The notes under the pieces are model-generated. The model was not told the origin of the DNA, did not search any database, and was given only the letters and a program-made list of their open reading frames with translations. Below, one piece after another: positions 10,701 through 20,000 of a DNA stretch of 64,000 nt. Source of the stretch: Aurantiochytrium sp. KH105 (Eukaryota > Sar > Bigyra > Thraustochytrida > Thraustochytriidae); the NCBI GenBank assembly GCA_003116975.1, contig BGKB01000127.1, forward strand, positions 1 to 64,000. Reading direction: 5' to 3'. Every line of letters starts with the position of its first letter. The stretch's first letter is position 1. Position numbers and translations under genes: made by a program.

Positions 10701-13014
10701 CAGCACCGCTCTTGAGCAGGTGGTGGATTCCGTTGGCCGCAAGGTCCTGGGCCCAGTTGTCGCCGGCGACGATCCACTCCGAGGCCTTGGGCAAGAGGTC
10801 GCGGTGCTCGAACACGTATGAGACGTCAGAGTGGGCATCCTTTTCGGCGGCGAGAAGGCCCACAAGGCGGGGGATGACGCGGCCGCAGCGAACGGCGTTA
10901 TCGTGGCTGCCGTGCCACATGCCGAGCGTGGCGAGGAGCTCCTTGGAGCAGACCTGGCTGGCCTTGCGGTCCGAGAGCATTTGCTTGACATAGTCGACGA
11001 GGCGCTTGCGAGCATGGGCGCGCGCAAGCGTGGCGCCGTACGAGGCCTCGACAGACTCCATGACCGAGGATCCGGTGGTGTCCGAGACCAAAAGACGCTC
11101 GCCAAAGAGCTGGTGCATGAGGTCATGGTACGGGACGGTGGCCGGGTCGGCCGGGATGGAAGCCTGCTTCGCCGACTTGCTGCTAGTGAGCTCAACGCGC
11201 GACGAGGGCGCAAGCGACGCCGCGACCAGGTCACGCGGGTACAGGAGCGTGCTGCCGTCGGCGTCGGCGTCAGTGGCGGCCGGGGCCTTCCACGAGACCT
11301 TGGAGAGGTCAAAGCGGACCACCGCCGTCGCGACGCAGTCAGGCTTGAGTTTGGGCAAAAAGGTCGACTTGGCCTCGGGGACGGCCGCGGCGGCCACGCG
11401 AGCAATGTGCGTGTACGTCTGGGCGTAGTCGGCCTTGGAGCCGAGCAGGTGGACTCCCAAGAGCTGCATGGCCCAGTTGCTCATGGCGGGCGCGTCGCCG
11501 ACGATTTTGGTGCCGTTGGCCACGCACAGCTCGACGCCCGAGGCGACGAGGTTGGCGCGAAACGCCGGAGTGAGCTCGCGCGCGACCTGCTCGATCGAGG
11601 TCCAGGGCGCGTTGATGAGCAGTCGCGTGCCCTGGCGAGCCTGGGCGAGCACGTCGCAGTTCGGGAGCAAAAGCACCGAGGGGTCGTCGACGACGACAAC
11701 GTCGGCGCCGCGAATCGTGTGCTCAAAGTTGCGGAGGGCGATCGTGCTGAAGCGAAGCTCGGTGCGCGCGACGCCGGACTGGGCCGAGGCCTGCTCGACG
11801 GCCTGGACCTTGAGGCCCATGACGGGGCCGCAGACGGCCGCAAGGGCGTTGCGGGCGGCGGCGCCGTTCTTGCGCAGGGTCCAGGAGACCATTTGGTTTA
11901 CGAGAGAGCTGACCTCCGAAAAGGGCACCTTTTCCATGGCCGATTCTACGTCGGCGTGCGAAAAGCGGGCCCGCGGCGAGGCGCTCGTGAGGTTTTCCTC
12001 AATGGCGGCAACCAGACCCGGGTGGTATCCGAGAGCGGCGTGGGGCGCGAGGGTGGCGCTCACGAGGAGGGGGGTGGCGTACTGGGCCTCGCCCGAGTGG
12101 AAAGAGGACGTCACATCCTTGAAGAGCGGGGTGTCACCGTTGCGGCACTGGTCAATGACGCAGATGCGGCGGGTCGAGTCTGGGAGCGCCGCCAAAAAGT
12201 GCTGCGCGGACCACGGGCGCACCGCGCGCACGCGGAGGACGCCGACCGAGGTTCCGGGAAAGCTGAGGGCGGCCGTGCCGCAGGCCACAATGACGGCCTC
12301 GGCGTCGGCGGGGCCCTGGTAGTCAAAGAGGCCCTTCTCGAAGCGCGAGACGCGCTTGAGGGCCGCGTCGAGGGCGTGCGCCGGCGAGGGCAGGCCCTGG
12401 AGGTCGGCCATGTCGGAGCGCAAGTCGGCCAGGTCGTCGGCCGCGAGGAGGTCGACGTGGCTCAGGCCGCTGCCCAAGCGGGTCCCGTCCCAGAAGCTCA
12501 GCACGGGGACGCCCTGTGTCTCTGAGACAATGTGCGCGGCCACGGCAAAGTCGTGGACTTCCTGCACGTTGGCGGCTGCGAGCATGGCAAAGCCCGTCTC
12601 GCGAACGGCCATGACGTCGCTGAGGTCGGCAAAGACGGCGCCGTCCTCGGTGCGGGAGGCGGCGCTCACGTGTACGACAAGGCTGTTGCCAGCGCCGAGA
12701 CGTTCCGCGCCGAGGCCGTACAGGTTGCCGACCATCTTGCGCAGCATCTGGCTGCCTGTGACCACGGCCACGCGTCCGCCCTCCTCCTTGAGCTCGGCGC
12801 CGGTGCTGTCTGCGCGCTCCACGACGCGGACCTGGGTCACGGCCCCGGTCGCGTTCGTCTTGCCCTTTTTATGCCAGTTCGTGAGCACCTTTTCGCCCAC
12901 GCCCTGCGCGCCGGGCACGTCCACGGCGGCCTGCACGAGCACGGCATCGCTCAGCGCGAACGCCACGTGCGCGCTCGCCTCGCCGCCGCTCACGAGCACG
13001 TCCTTGGCGCCCAT
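7708..13014 (-). CDS. MET5: Sulfite reductase (NADPH) beta subunit, siroheme/4Fe-4S hemoprotein with flavodoxin and PFOR-like domains (1768 aa)
   Basis: Reduces sulfite to sulfide for cysteine and methionine synthesis, with the alpha subunit encoded at 17044. The order matches yeast Met5: an N-terminal pyruvate:ferredoxin oxidoreductase-like part (about 1-500), a PFOR TPP-domain-like part (about 600-940, WIVAGDNWAQDLAANGIHHL), a flavodoxin domain (about 1018-1165, LFGSDGGNAASVAEKIAKK; GLGDSHYWGK) and sulfite reductase hemoprotein repeats (about 1190-1740). The siroheme/Fe-S cysteines are present as C-x5-C (residues 1614 and 1620) and C-x3-C (1659 and 1663, GCPNGC), and TRQAFQIHG is the expected siroheme-contact motif. 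I chose the ATG at 13014 (MGAKDVLVSGG); 61 more in-frame codons upstream are low-complexity leader. At 1768 aa it exceeds yeast Met5 (1442 aa), mostly in the N-terminal half. The TPP-like motif reads GDN where functional PFORs have GDG, so that domain is probably not catalytic. Confidence 0.93.
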   Translation of the reverse strand: MGAKDVLVSGGEASAHVAFALSDAVLVQAAVDVPGAQGVGEKVLTNWHKKGKTNATGAVTQVRVVERADSTGAELKEEGGRVAVVTGSQMLRKMVGNLYGLGAERLGAGNSLVVHVSAASRTEDGAVFADLSDVMAVRETGFAMLAAANVQEVHDFAVAAHIVSETQGVPVLSFWDGTRLGSGLSHVDLLAADDLADLRSDMADLQGLPSPAHALDAALKRVSRFEKGLFDYQGPADAEAVIVACGTAALSFPGTSVGVLRVRAVRPWSAQHFLAALPDSTRRICVIDQCRNGDTPLFKDVTSSFHSGEAQYATPLLVSATLAPHAALGYHPGLVAAIEENLTSASPRARFSHADVESAMEKVPFSEVSSLVNQMVSWTLRKNGAAARNALAAVCGPVMGLKVQAVEQASAQSGVARTELRFSTIALRNFEHTIRGADVVVVDDPSVLLLPNCDVLAQARQGTRLLINAPWTSIEQVARELTPAFRANLVASGVELCVANGTKIVGDAPAMSNWAMQLLGVHLLGSKADYAQTYTHIARVAAAAVPEAKSTFLPKLKPDCVATAVVRFDLSKVSWKAPAATDADADGSTLLYPRDLVAASLAPSSRVELTSSKSAKQASIPADPATVPYHDLMHQLFGERLLVSDTTGSSVMESVEASYGATLARAHARKRLVDYVKQMLSDRKASQVCSKELLATLGMWHGSHDNAVRCGRVIPRLVGLLAAEKDAHSDVSYVFEHRDLLPKASEWIVAGDNWAQDLAANGIHHLLKSGADVNVVIFDHSDLAAGAAAPAAAETDLNESAVSVAASMTTAPPAVGEQPAQPADSNKRNIGLYAMNYGNAYVASVSALASQSQALRALAEADAYRGPSVILAHAPRPADADGEAQSVLASLDTSFASESATADKTGAASSATAAAAAVDSGAWPLYRWNPNHRDAEFSLDSAKLLKSIEEFLKREQQLSILANAAPANPVVDPEATLESRRATQHDELLRAAQQRRLAAQFDQLADAAAAPAGGNRDLGLLVLFGSDGGNAASVAEKIAKKAEVSGCGEVRCLEANDVTPEDLAEEKHLVMVLATAGQGEPCANSKNLVEALMGSSVKLEELKFAVFGLGDSHYWGKDTADSKKYFCLNAREIDEKLASLGAQRIQPVGLGDDQDEDGYDSALNVWEPALWDALDVTIDTSADLGGAPKIVDDDIKLKSNFLQGMIDEGLRDTTTGKLLPEDTKLTKFHGMYQQDQRELREERIAAKQELAYSFMIRIGLPGGVCTSEQWIAMDDIITKYSGNQILKVTTRQAFQIHGVIKTDLKDTMKAINRATMDTLAACGDVNRNVIGDQNWRKSPGHAEFNDLARALQAHLRPQAGGHSYAQIWLDKQIVAGTVMEEKIYGPTYLPRKFKIALAVNNERNLVDVFSHCLGLIANIKNGKLQDVIVTVGGGMGTTFGQESTYPRLADVLGSVRPDQVLAVAEAIVKVQRDNGERENRKNARLKYTVERMGLEVFKSKVEALCGFRIPKAGPIFFTSNSDKFGWERGYDGMWDYTLFVENGSVRDDPDYKLRTCLYDVAKANLGGEMSLTATQNVVIGKVSPQNKPRIEEILRSYGVSNERFTGMRKSSMACASLPYCALAMAEASRYLPTLLDKMDDIITECGLRNDEIVVRVTGCPNGCARPYMAEIALIGTAPGRYHLLLGGGGAGERIARLVKRGCSEEEILDICRPLFEQYAKYRLNGERFGDFVVRQKVVEPVIHGRCFWVEDAKDNDTNSPSGTNHIYW

Positions 13015-13506
13015 CCTGCTCTTCTCCTCCTCGGGTCTCTCTCGCCTGCACCGCCGATGCGCGGTGATCCGGTTTTGCTCGCCCGTCTCGCCTGGCCTGG
13101 CCTCGCCTCGCCTCGCCTTGCTCGGGTCTCGCTGCTGCTGCTGCCTGCCTGCTGCTCTGCCCTTCCATCGCCAGCAGCGAGCTCGCTCGCATCGCACCCA
13201 GCGCGAGCGCCGCTTCCTCCTCGCGCGTCTCGCGCAGGCGCGGCCAGGCGCGGCCAGGCCAGGCGCGGCCAGGCCAGGCCGAGCACGCGCGGCGGCGGCG
13301 GCGGCGGCGAGGGCGAGGGCGAGGGCGAGGGCAGGGCGCGAGACCGCGGCGCCGGCAAGATGCGTGGTGGCGGCGCAGGCCCCTCGGACACTCCCCCGGT
13401 GTCAGAGGGCGGCCCTGCGACGTCGCCCGCCGCTGCGCTCTCGTTTTCTTTTCTTTTCTTTTCTTTTTTCTTGGTTTTTGTCTCTCGTTTCCCCCCTTTC
13501 TCTCTT

Positions 13507-13590
13507 TTTGTTTGTTTGTTTGTTTGTTTGTTTGTTTGTTTGTTTGTTTGTTTGTTTGTTTGTTTGTTTGTTTGTTTGTTTGTTTGTTTG
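13507..13590 (-). repeat. (TTTG)21 microsatellite, (CAAA)n on the sense strand of the beta-subunit leader
   Basis: Twenty-one perfect TTTG units on the plus strand. Read in the direction of the minus-strand sulfite reductase beta gene this is (CAAA)n, about 490 bp upstream of its start codon, so it may lie in the promoter or the 5' leader. Confidence 0.9.
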
Positions 13591-13846
13591 TTTTCGGGGA
13601 TAGTGGAAAATGGATGAAGGGATTCATGCTTTTCTTCTGCCACTGGCCGCCGTAATGGTGATGATGGTGGTGGTGGCGGTGATGACGAGGAGGACCATGA
13701 CGATGATGGCTGTGGCGATCGATCTCGGCCGAGGCAAGTGAAGCCGCAGCGACGCCCTGCCTGCTACCGAGTCTCCACTGCTGCCGTGACAGGGTCGAAA
13801 AAGCCTGCTTGCGCTCCACGTCATGCCGCATACAACGCAATGCGAT

Positions 13847-13908
13847 GCAAAGCAAAGCAAAGCAAAGCAAAGCAAATTTTATAAAAGCGATGCGATGCGA
13901 TGCGATGC
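13847..13908. repeat. (GCAAA)6 followed by (GCGAT)4 pentanucleotide repeats
   Basis: Six GCAAA units (13847-13876), a short TTTTATAAAA bridge, then four GCGAT units (13887-13906). Both are perfect and intergenic. GCGAT-type repeats recur at about 15865-15875 and 16700-16730, in the same spacer. Confidence 0.85.
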
Positions 13909-16900
13909 AGAGCTCTCGGCCCGAGCCGACCCGCTCCCGACTTCGACACCGGCAATGCGGCGCTCGGGGTTGACAGTGGGGCCGCCAGTGGCATGGCCTC
14001 ACTGTCACCGTCACCAGCGATGACGCCGCGACGAAAACGAGAAGGACCGGCGCCGGCGGAAGGAAGTGCCGAGTCTCGCGGCAAACGTAAGCAAGGTGAT
14101 CTAAGACCTCTGTGGGCATAAAAGCTTCTTTTTTTTTGCCATTCACAGTCAAGATGATACCTAGTGCCAGCAATGCGTCATGCGCCAGGCAAGGATCGAT
14201 CGTTACTGACACGGAAAGAATGATGACATTGGGGACGGCAAGCGCGCCACGTCGAGAGGCATTGGCGCAGTGCAGGCAGAAAGAAGGAATGAGCGATGAT
14301 AGTTTTGCGAAAGATTTTTGGTGGGTAAAGGCGAGCTTCTGGCTGTGGCTCATGGACACGCTGGACCTGTTTCGCGGAACAGTGATCGACGCTGCGCTGT
14401 CGGTTCACCGCAGCTTGCATGTCATGCTGATCATCCCCCACCCAACCTCGTGCCGCGAGAGAGTGGAGCCAGCCGGAAAAGAACACATGCATCCCAGGCG
14501 AAGCGTGTCGACTGAGCAGCTTCAAAGATGACCGACCATCCGTCACTCAACGAGAAAAACACACAGTCAGCTGCAGTTGGCCTGGCCTAATAATTGATCT
14601 GGCTGGTGAGACCTCTTTGTTGCGCGTGTCGATGTAAGATGTGCGGCACCACTGTAGTAGTTATCCGTGGCAGCCAAGCCAACATCACCACATCTCAATC
14701 CTCCTTGTTCGGCCAGCTCTTTCGTCAGCTGCAGTTCGTCGTGGCTGCGTGCTGTCCATCTGACACCTTCACTTTCATGCTCGTAGCAATGACAAGAAAC
14801 GAACGAAGGCTCCGAAGCGCCAGCATTCGTGTTGCTCGAAACAAAGACGGCGATCGAAACAAACGAAGAACTGATGAACGCAACAAGTTCCGCAGGACGT
14901 TGCTTTCCAGCACCAATGGCGGCAGGTGCAGCTGCCCATCCGTCTGCCTCGCGTGAGGCCTGTCGCTGTCGCTGTCGCCCGCCACCGCACAGCAGCAGCA
15001 GCTGCAGCTGCAGACGCAGACGCCATGGACGCTGACGCTTGCCGTGCGCGCCTCCAGCAGCCAGAAAGAACAGAGGGGCACCTAAAAGGAAAAGAGAAAA
15101 AGAACCTGAAAGACAGCGCCGACATGAAACCTGCCGCAAGAAATGTCCTCCCCGCGGCTGTGGGACCGGGTTGCGCAGTCCGCGATGACGTTCCCAATCT
15201 CGCTCGACGTCACAAGCGCGGGTAGAAATGAAAAGAAAAGGAAAAGCACAGAAAAGAAAAAGAAATAGAAAAGAAAAGGAAAGCATATATAGCAAAGAGC
15301 AACAGCAACTAGCCACATAGTAAACAGCAGAGTATACTATAGTAAAGTAAAGAAAAGAAAAGACAAGAAGAGGAAAAAGAAAAGCCTCCGTGTCCTCGCT
15401 CCCGCCTTCCCTCGCCTTGCGCCGACTCGGAGCCAGCGCGGGTCCCAAGAGGCGCCGAGGCGCAGGCGGAAGAGAGAGAAGAGAGGTCCTGGCCTGGCCT
15501 CGCGCTCGTGTCGCCTGCGCCTGCGCCTTGCTGGCCGAGGTCCATCCATTCAATTTATCCATCCATCCATCTCTCCGCCCATGACCGCCCATGACCACAC
15601 ACGCAGCGCAGGCAGTGCAGTCAGGTCGGCGCGTGCGGAAGCGGGAGGCCTCGCAGCGGAAGCCTGCCTGGAAAAGAGGGGCCAAGGACCACCCGTTCCC
15701 TTCGCCATCCGCCTCGCTGCGGCTGCGGCTTCCTCCCGACGAGGAGTAAGTAAGTGCAGCTGCAGGCAGACGCTCTCTCCGGCGCGCATCGCTGCTTGAC
15801 AGTGCGTATACGGTCGATTGATCGACCGACCGACCGACTGCGGCCGACTGGCCAACCACGCGAAGCGATGCGATGCTGTGAGGCCGTGCAGGCCGCGCCG
15901 AGATTGAACCGACTTCAACCTAACGTACAATAAGAGAGGACGTGCCTGACCAACATGAACGTGCCAAGACACCTCGCTCGGGCCACCGGCCACTGCCGCC
16001 GACCGTGCTGCAATTTCATCCAACGTAAAAGCCGCATCGCAACGCATCGCAGGAGGACAGGACGGCCATCACGACGGCCTTTGACCTCGCTCATCTTCTT
16101 CAAGAAGGCATCGCCATTGCGCAGAGAAAGCGTCGCCAAGCGGCGTCTTTGTTCGTTTCTGTATTCCGTGAACTCTTGCGCCGCGCACAAAAGGGAAAAA
16201 TAATGCACGCAAGCATGGGACGAACGTCACGGCTGCCCTGATTACCCGAACGTCTCTCACACCCCTCTCACGCTGTCCGTTCCTCGTGTACCTAACCCAC
16301 CCGGTTCTGCGTTGCGCGGGCATACAAAACCTCTTGCGTCGGAACCTCTTTCGTCTCGCCCCGAGACGGCCCTTCCTACCCCTCCCCGCTGCGCTCGCAC
16401 ACGTACTTCGGGGGCTCCTGGACAAGTCTCCGCGGGTGACGTCGCGACCGGCGGAACTCGCGAATCACCCGGCGCGGTCTCTTCTAACTAAGCATCGTCA
16501 CCGCGGACCGGGCGTCTGCGTCCCCACTGGCCGCCGCCCACGTCACGAGATGCAATGCACGCGATGGAATGACGACGCCCCTCGCCCGCCCAATGAGGCT
16601 CGCTCCCGTGCCGCCCCTCCCGACGCTGGCCTGCTGGCCTGCTGCAGCTGGCCCGGGCGCGCTCTCGGCGCCGGCCGCTGCCAGATGCAGCTGCGACAGG
16701 CATCGCACCGCATCGCATCGCATCGCTCCGCACCGCGGCGTCCAGCAGCAGCAACGGAGGCGCTGCCCGTCCTGCTCGCTAGTGGCCACGGCTTCGGCCG
16801 GTAGGGTGTCTTAGCGTAAACCTTAGCAAACGGGTGAGCCTGGTCTTCCCGTTGCGGCGTGCGCCAGACCCCAAACAAACAAACACATAACCCGACCAAC

Positions 16901-16992
16901 CACCCATACACCGCCCGCGCCAACCCTAGCTCAGCGCCGCGAGCCGTGCTGCGAGACAGCACGCCCGGCAGCGGGAGCAGGAGCAGGAGCAG

Positions 16993-17026
<34 letters not shown>

Positions 17027-17043
17027 GCGGAAACAACCCCACC

Positions 17044-20000
17044 ATGGGCAAGGGCCAGGGCGAGATGGAGGGCATCCTCCAGCTTGCCGGAGGCATCCTC
17101 TTTGGCGGCTTCGCGCTGTACAAGATGACCAAGGAAGACAAGAAGGCCGCCGGCGCCAAGAGCTCCTCTGACGCCAAGGCCCCTCTTGTGAGCGTGGACC
17201 AAAAGCCCGCCGTCAAGGTCCCCGCCGTGCTCGCCAGCGGCAACAACGCCACCCCCCAGAACCAGGACGACCTCCCCTCCTGGGTCTCGCGCAAGGCCGC
17301 ACCCGAGCAGGCCGCCGCACCCAAGGCCACCGAGGAGGCCAAGAAGCAGACCGTCGATGACGACCTTCGCTCTTCCGTCTCGTCGGCTTCGGATGACTCT
17401 GAGGAGTACATTCCCAGCTGGATGAGCCGCAAGGACCCCAAGACCCGCCCCGAGGAGGTCTCTGGCGTCGTCATCCCGGCATCTAACGCAAGCACCCTCG
17501 AGAGCACCAGCCAGAACTACGCTGGCGGCGCCTCGCAGGTCACCTCTGTCAACCACGCCGTCGCTCGCGTCGCCCAGGCACGCAGCGATGTCGTCTTTGT
17601 CTACCCCGCCGCCGGCACCTCGTACCTTGGCTCGACCCTCGACAAGACCGCCGGTGAGGCCCAGATTCTCGAGATGGAGACCCGTCCCGGCGCCGGCGCC
17701 GCCGTTGCTGGTGCCGCTGCTGGCGGCTCCCGCGTGACCATTCTCGCCACCAGCGCCTCCGTCAAGGCCATGCTTCCCAGCCTCTTTGACATGGCCGCAA
17801 AATCGCTCCCCGTCGTCATCCATGTCGCCGCGCTCGCCGTCGGCGATACCGATCTCGCCGTTGGCCAGGACCTCACCGAGGTCATGACCGCCCGCGACAC
17901 TGGTGTCGTCATGCTCGCCTCGGCCACCGCCGAGGAGACCCAGGAGACCGCCCTCGCGGCCCACGCTCTCGCCGAGGCTCGCGGCAAGCCTGTCCTCCAC
18001 TTCTTTGACGGTGCTCGCTCTCTTCAGCAGCTCACCCCGGTCCGTCTCGCCCCTCCCTCGATCCTCGCCGCCCCGGCGCAGCCCGCTGCCCTCGCGCAGC
18101 CTGCTGCCTTCGAGTACTCTGGCAGCAAGACCGCCGAGGCCGTCATTGTCACCATGGGCGCCCCCTCCGCCGTCGTCGAGGAGGCCGTCTCTGCCCGTAG
18201 CGGCCACCATGCCGACCTCGCGGGTGTCCTTCGCGTGCGCATGCTCCGCCCTTGGTCCGTCAGCGACCTTGTCAGCGCGCTCCCGGCATCCACCCGCCGC
18301 ATCTGTGTCGTCGACCAGGCCGGCGCTCTTGCTCCTCTCTTCGAAGAGGTCGCCGCCAGCATTCACAGCGAGGCATGGACCTCGACCCGGCCTCTCCCGC
18401 TCCTTCTCTCGGTGCGCCTTCCGGCCCTCGTCGATGGCTTCACCCCGGCCATGGCCCACACTATCCTCAACAACGTGCTCTCTGCGCGCCCGCAAATGTC
18501 CCTTGGCGCTGAACTCGTCCACGCCTCGGTCAACATTGACCAGGCCCGCCCTGCCGGTACTGGCCGCGCCATTGTTGCTCTCGCGGCAGGCGGCGAGGGC
18601 GCCGCTTCGCAGATCCGCGCGGCCGCCACTGCGCTCGCGTCCCAAACCTCCTCGCAGGTCCTCGTGACCGAGGATCCCTACGCCGGCGATGAGGGCATCG
18701 TTCGTGCCGAGATCCGTGTCGGAGGCGCTGCTCGTCGTCTTGCCGAGTCCTACGCCGTTCAGGAGGCCGATGTTGTCGTCCTTGAGCAGCGCGCTCTTCA
18801 GGGCGCCGGTCTCTTGGCCGCCGAGCTCCTCCGCGACAACGGTGTCGTCGTCGTCCTCCCCGACGCCTCGCGCCGTGGCCAGGACCAGCTCAGCGCACAC
18901 ATTGAGCTTCCTGCCGAGGTCCGCAACGAGCTCTCCCGCAAGTCGGCGCGTCTTGTGACTGTTGATGCTTATGCCTTCCTTCGCGATGCCGCCGAGCGCT
19001 CCGCCGAGCCCGTGCCTGTTGCCACACTCCATGCTGCCGAAAAGTGGATGGCCCTCGTCGCGGCCCTCTACCAGTGCGAGGGCCCGGAGCGCTTCTCGGC
19101 CCAGCTCGTGGGTCAGCTTCGCGGCGCCCTTCAGGGCTCTGCTCGTTCTGCGCTCGGATCCGCTCTTGGCGATGCCCTCGTCACTGGCGTCAGCCGCGTC
19201 GAAGGCTACCTTACGGACAACGGCGCCGCTCTCCGCGAGGTCTCTTTTGGCGGCCCCCACGCCTACATGCCTCGCATGCAGACCGTTGGCAACGGCGGCC
19301 TTCACATCGATGCCGTCGAGGCCAGCTCTTTTGGCTCCTCGCAGTTTGGCGCCATGTCGCCCATCCCCCACGCCCGTGGTGCTGTCCGCGACGCAAACCT
19401 TCACTTTGTCCCGCGCTTCAAGGTCGCTGCCCCGGAAGAGTCCAAGGCGGCTCGCGTTGGTGCTCCCGAGGAGATCACCCGTCTCCCCCGTCACCAGGCT
19501 GCCCTCCCTCTTATTTTCCCCAGCGCCTACAGCAAGACTGATGCCATCAAGCCTGCATCGCGCGAAAAGGCCTACCAGGTCCGCCTCACCCGCAAGGATC
19601 GCCTCACCCCGCCCGAGTACAGCCGCGACATTTTCCACCTCGAGTTCGACATTAGCGACACTGACATCCAGTACCGCATCGGTGACGCCCTCGGTGTCTA
19701 CCCCGAAAACGACGAGGCCGAGGTCGATGCCTTCATCCGCGAGTACGGCCTCGACCCGGAGGAGTTCGTTTCCTTTCCTTCGCGCGACGGCAAGGTTGAA
19801 ATCAAGTCCGTGCGCAACATTCTTATTTCCGAGCTCGACATCTTTGGCAAGCCCGCCAAGCGCTTTTACTGCGCCCTCGCCGGCTTTGCTTCGTCCCGTT
19901 ACGAGCACCTCAAGCTCATGCACACTGGTACCGATGACTCGGAGGCCTTCAAGCTCGGCACCTACGAGACGGTCCGTTTTGCCGATTTGCTCCTCCAGTA

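Larger units (their letters stand above)
13015..17043. other. 4-kb divergent spacer between the two sulfite reductase genes
   Basis: I recognise no gene. Open frames exist on both strands, but they are driven by simple repeats: TTTTC units (about 13443-13470), (TTTG)21 at 13507-13590, (GCAAA)6 and GCGAT units at 13847-13908, an A/G-rich AAAAG-type stretch at about 15220-15380, and a CAG run just before 17044. A leucine- and serine-rich 430-codon frame on the minus strand (14567-15859) shows no recognisable domain. The spacer must contain both promoters, possibly a shared regulatory region; I could not identify a sulfur-response site. Confidence 0.6.

Noticed and set aside
7699-12525. Two long plus-strand frames (1040 and 564 codons) antisense to sulfite reductase beta
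   Set aside because: The same codon-bias artefact; the minus-strand frame has all expected motifs and the plus frames have none.
12869-14359. 496-codon minus-strand frame crossing the TTTG repeat
   Set aside because: Its Asn-Lys-Gln-Thr and Arg/Pro runs are translations of simple repeats; no domain and overlap with the beta-subunit gene.
14567-15859. 430-codon minus-strand frame in the sulfite reductase spacer
   Set aside because: Phe/Leu-rich and Ser-rich low complexity, no conserved motif, overlapping frames of similar quality on both strands.
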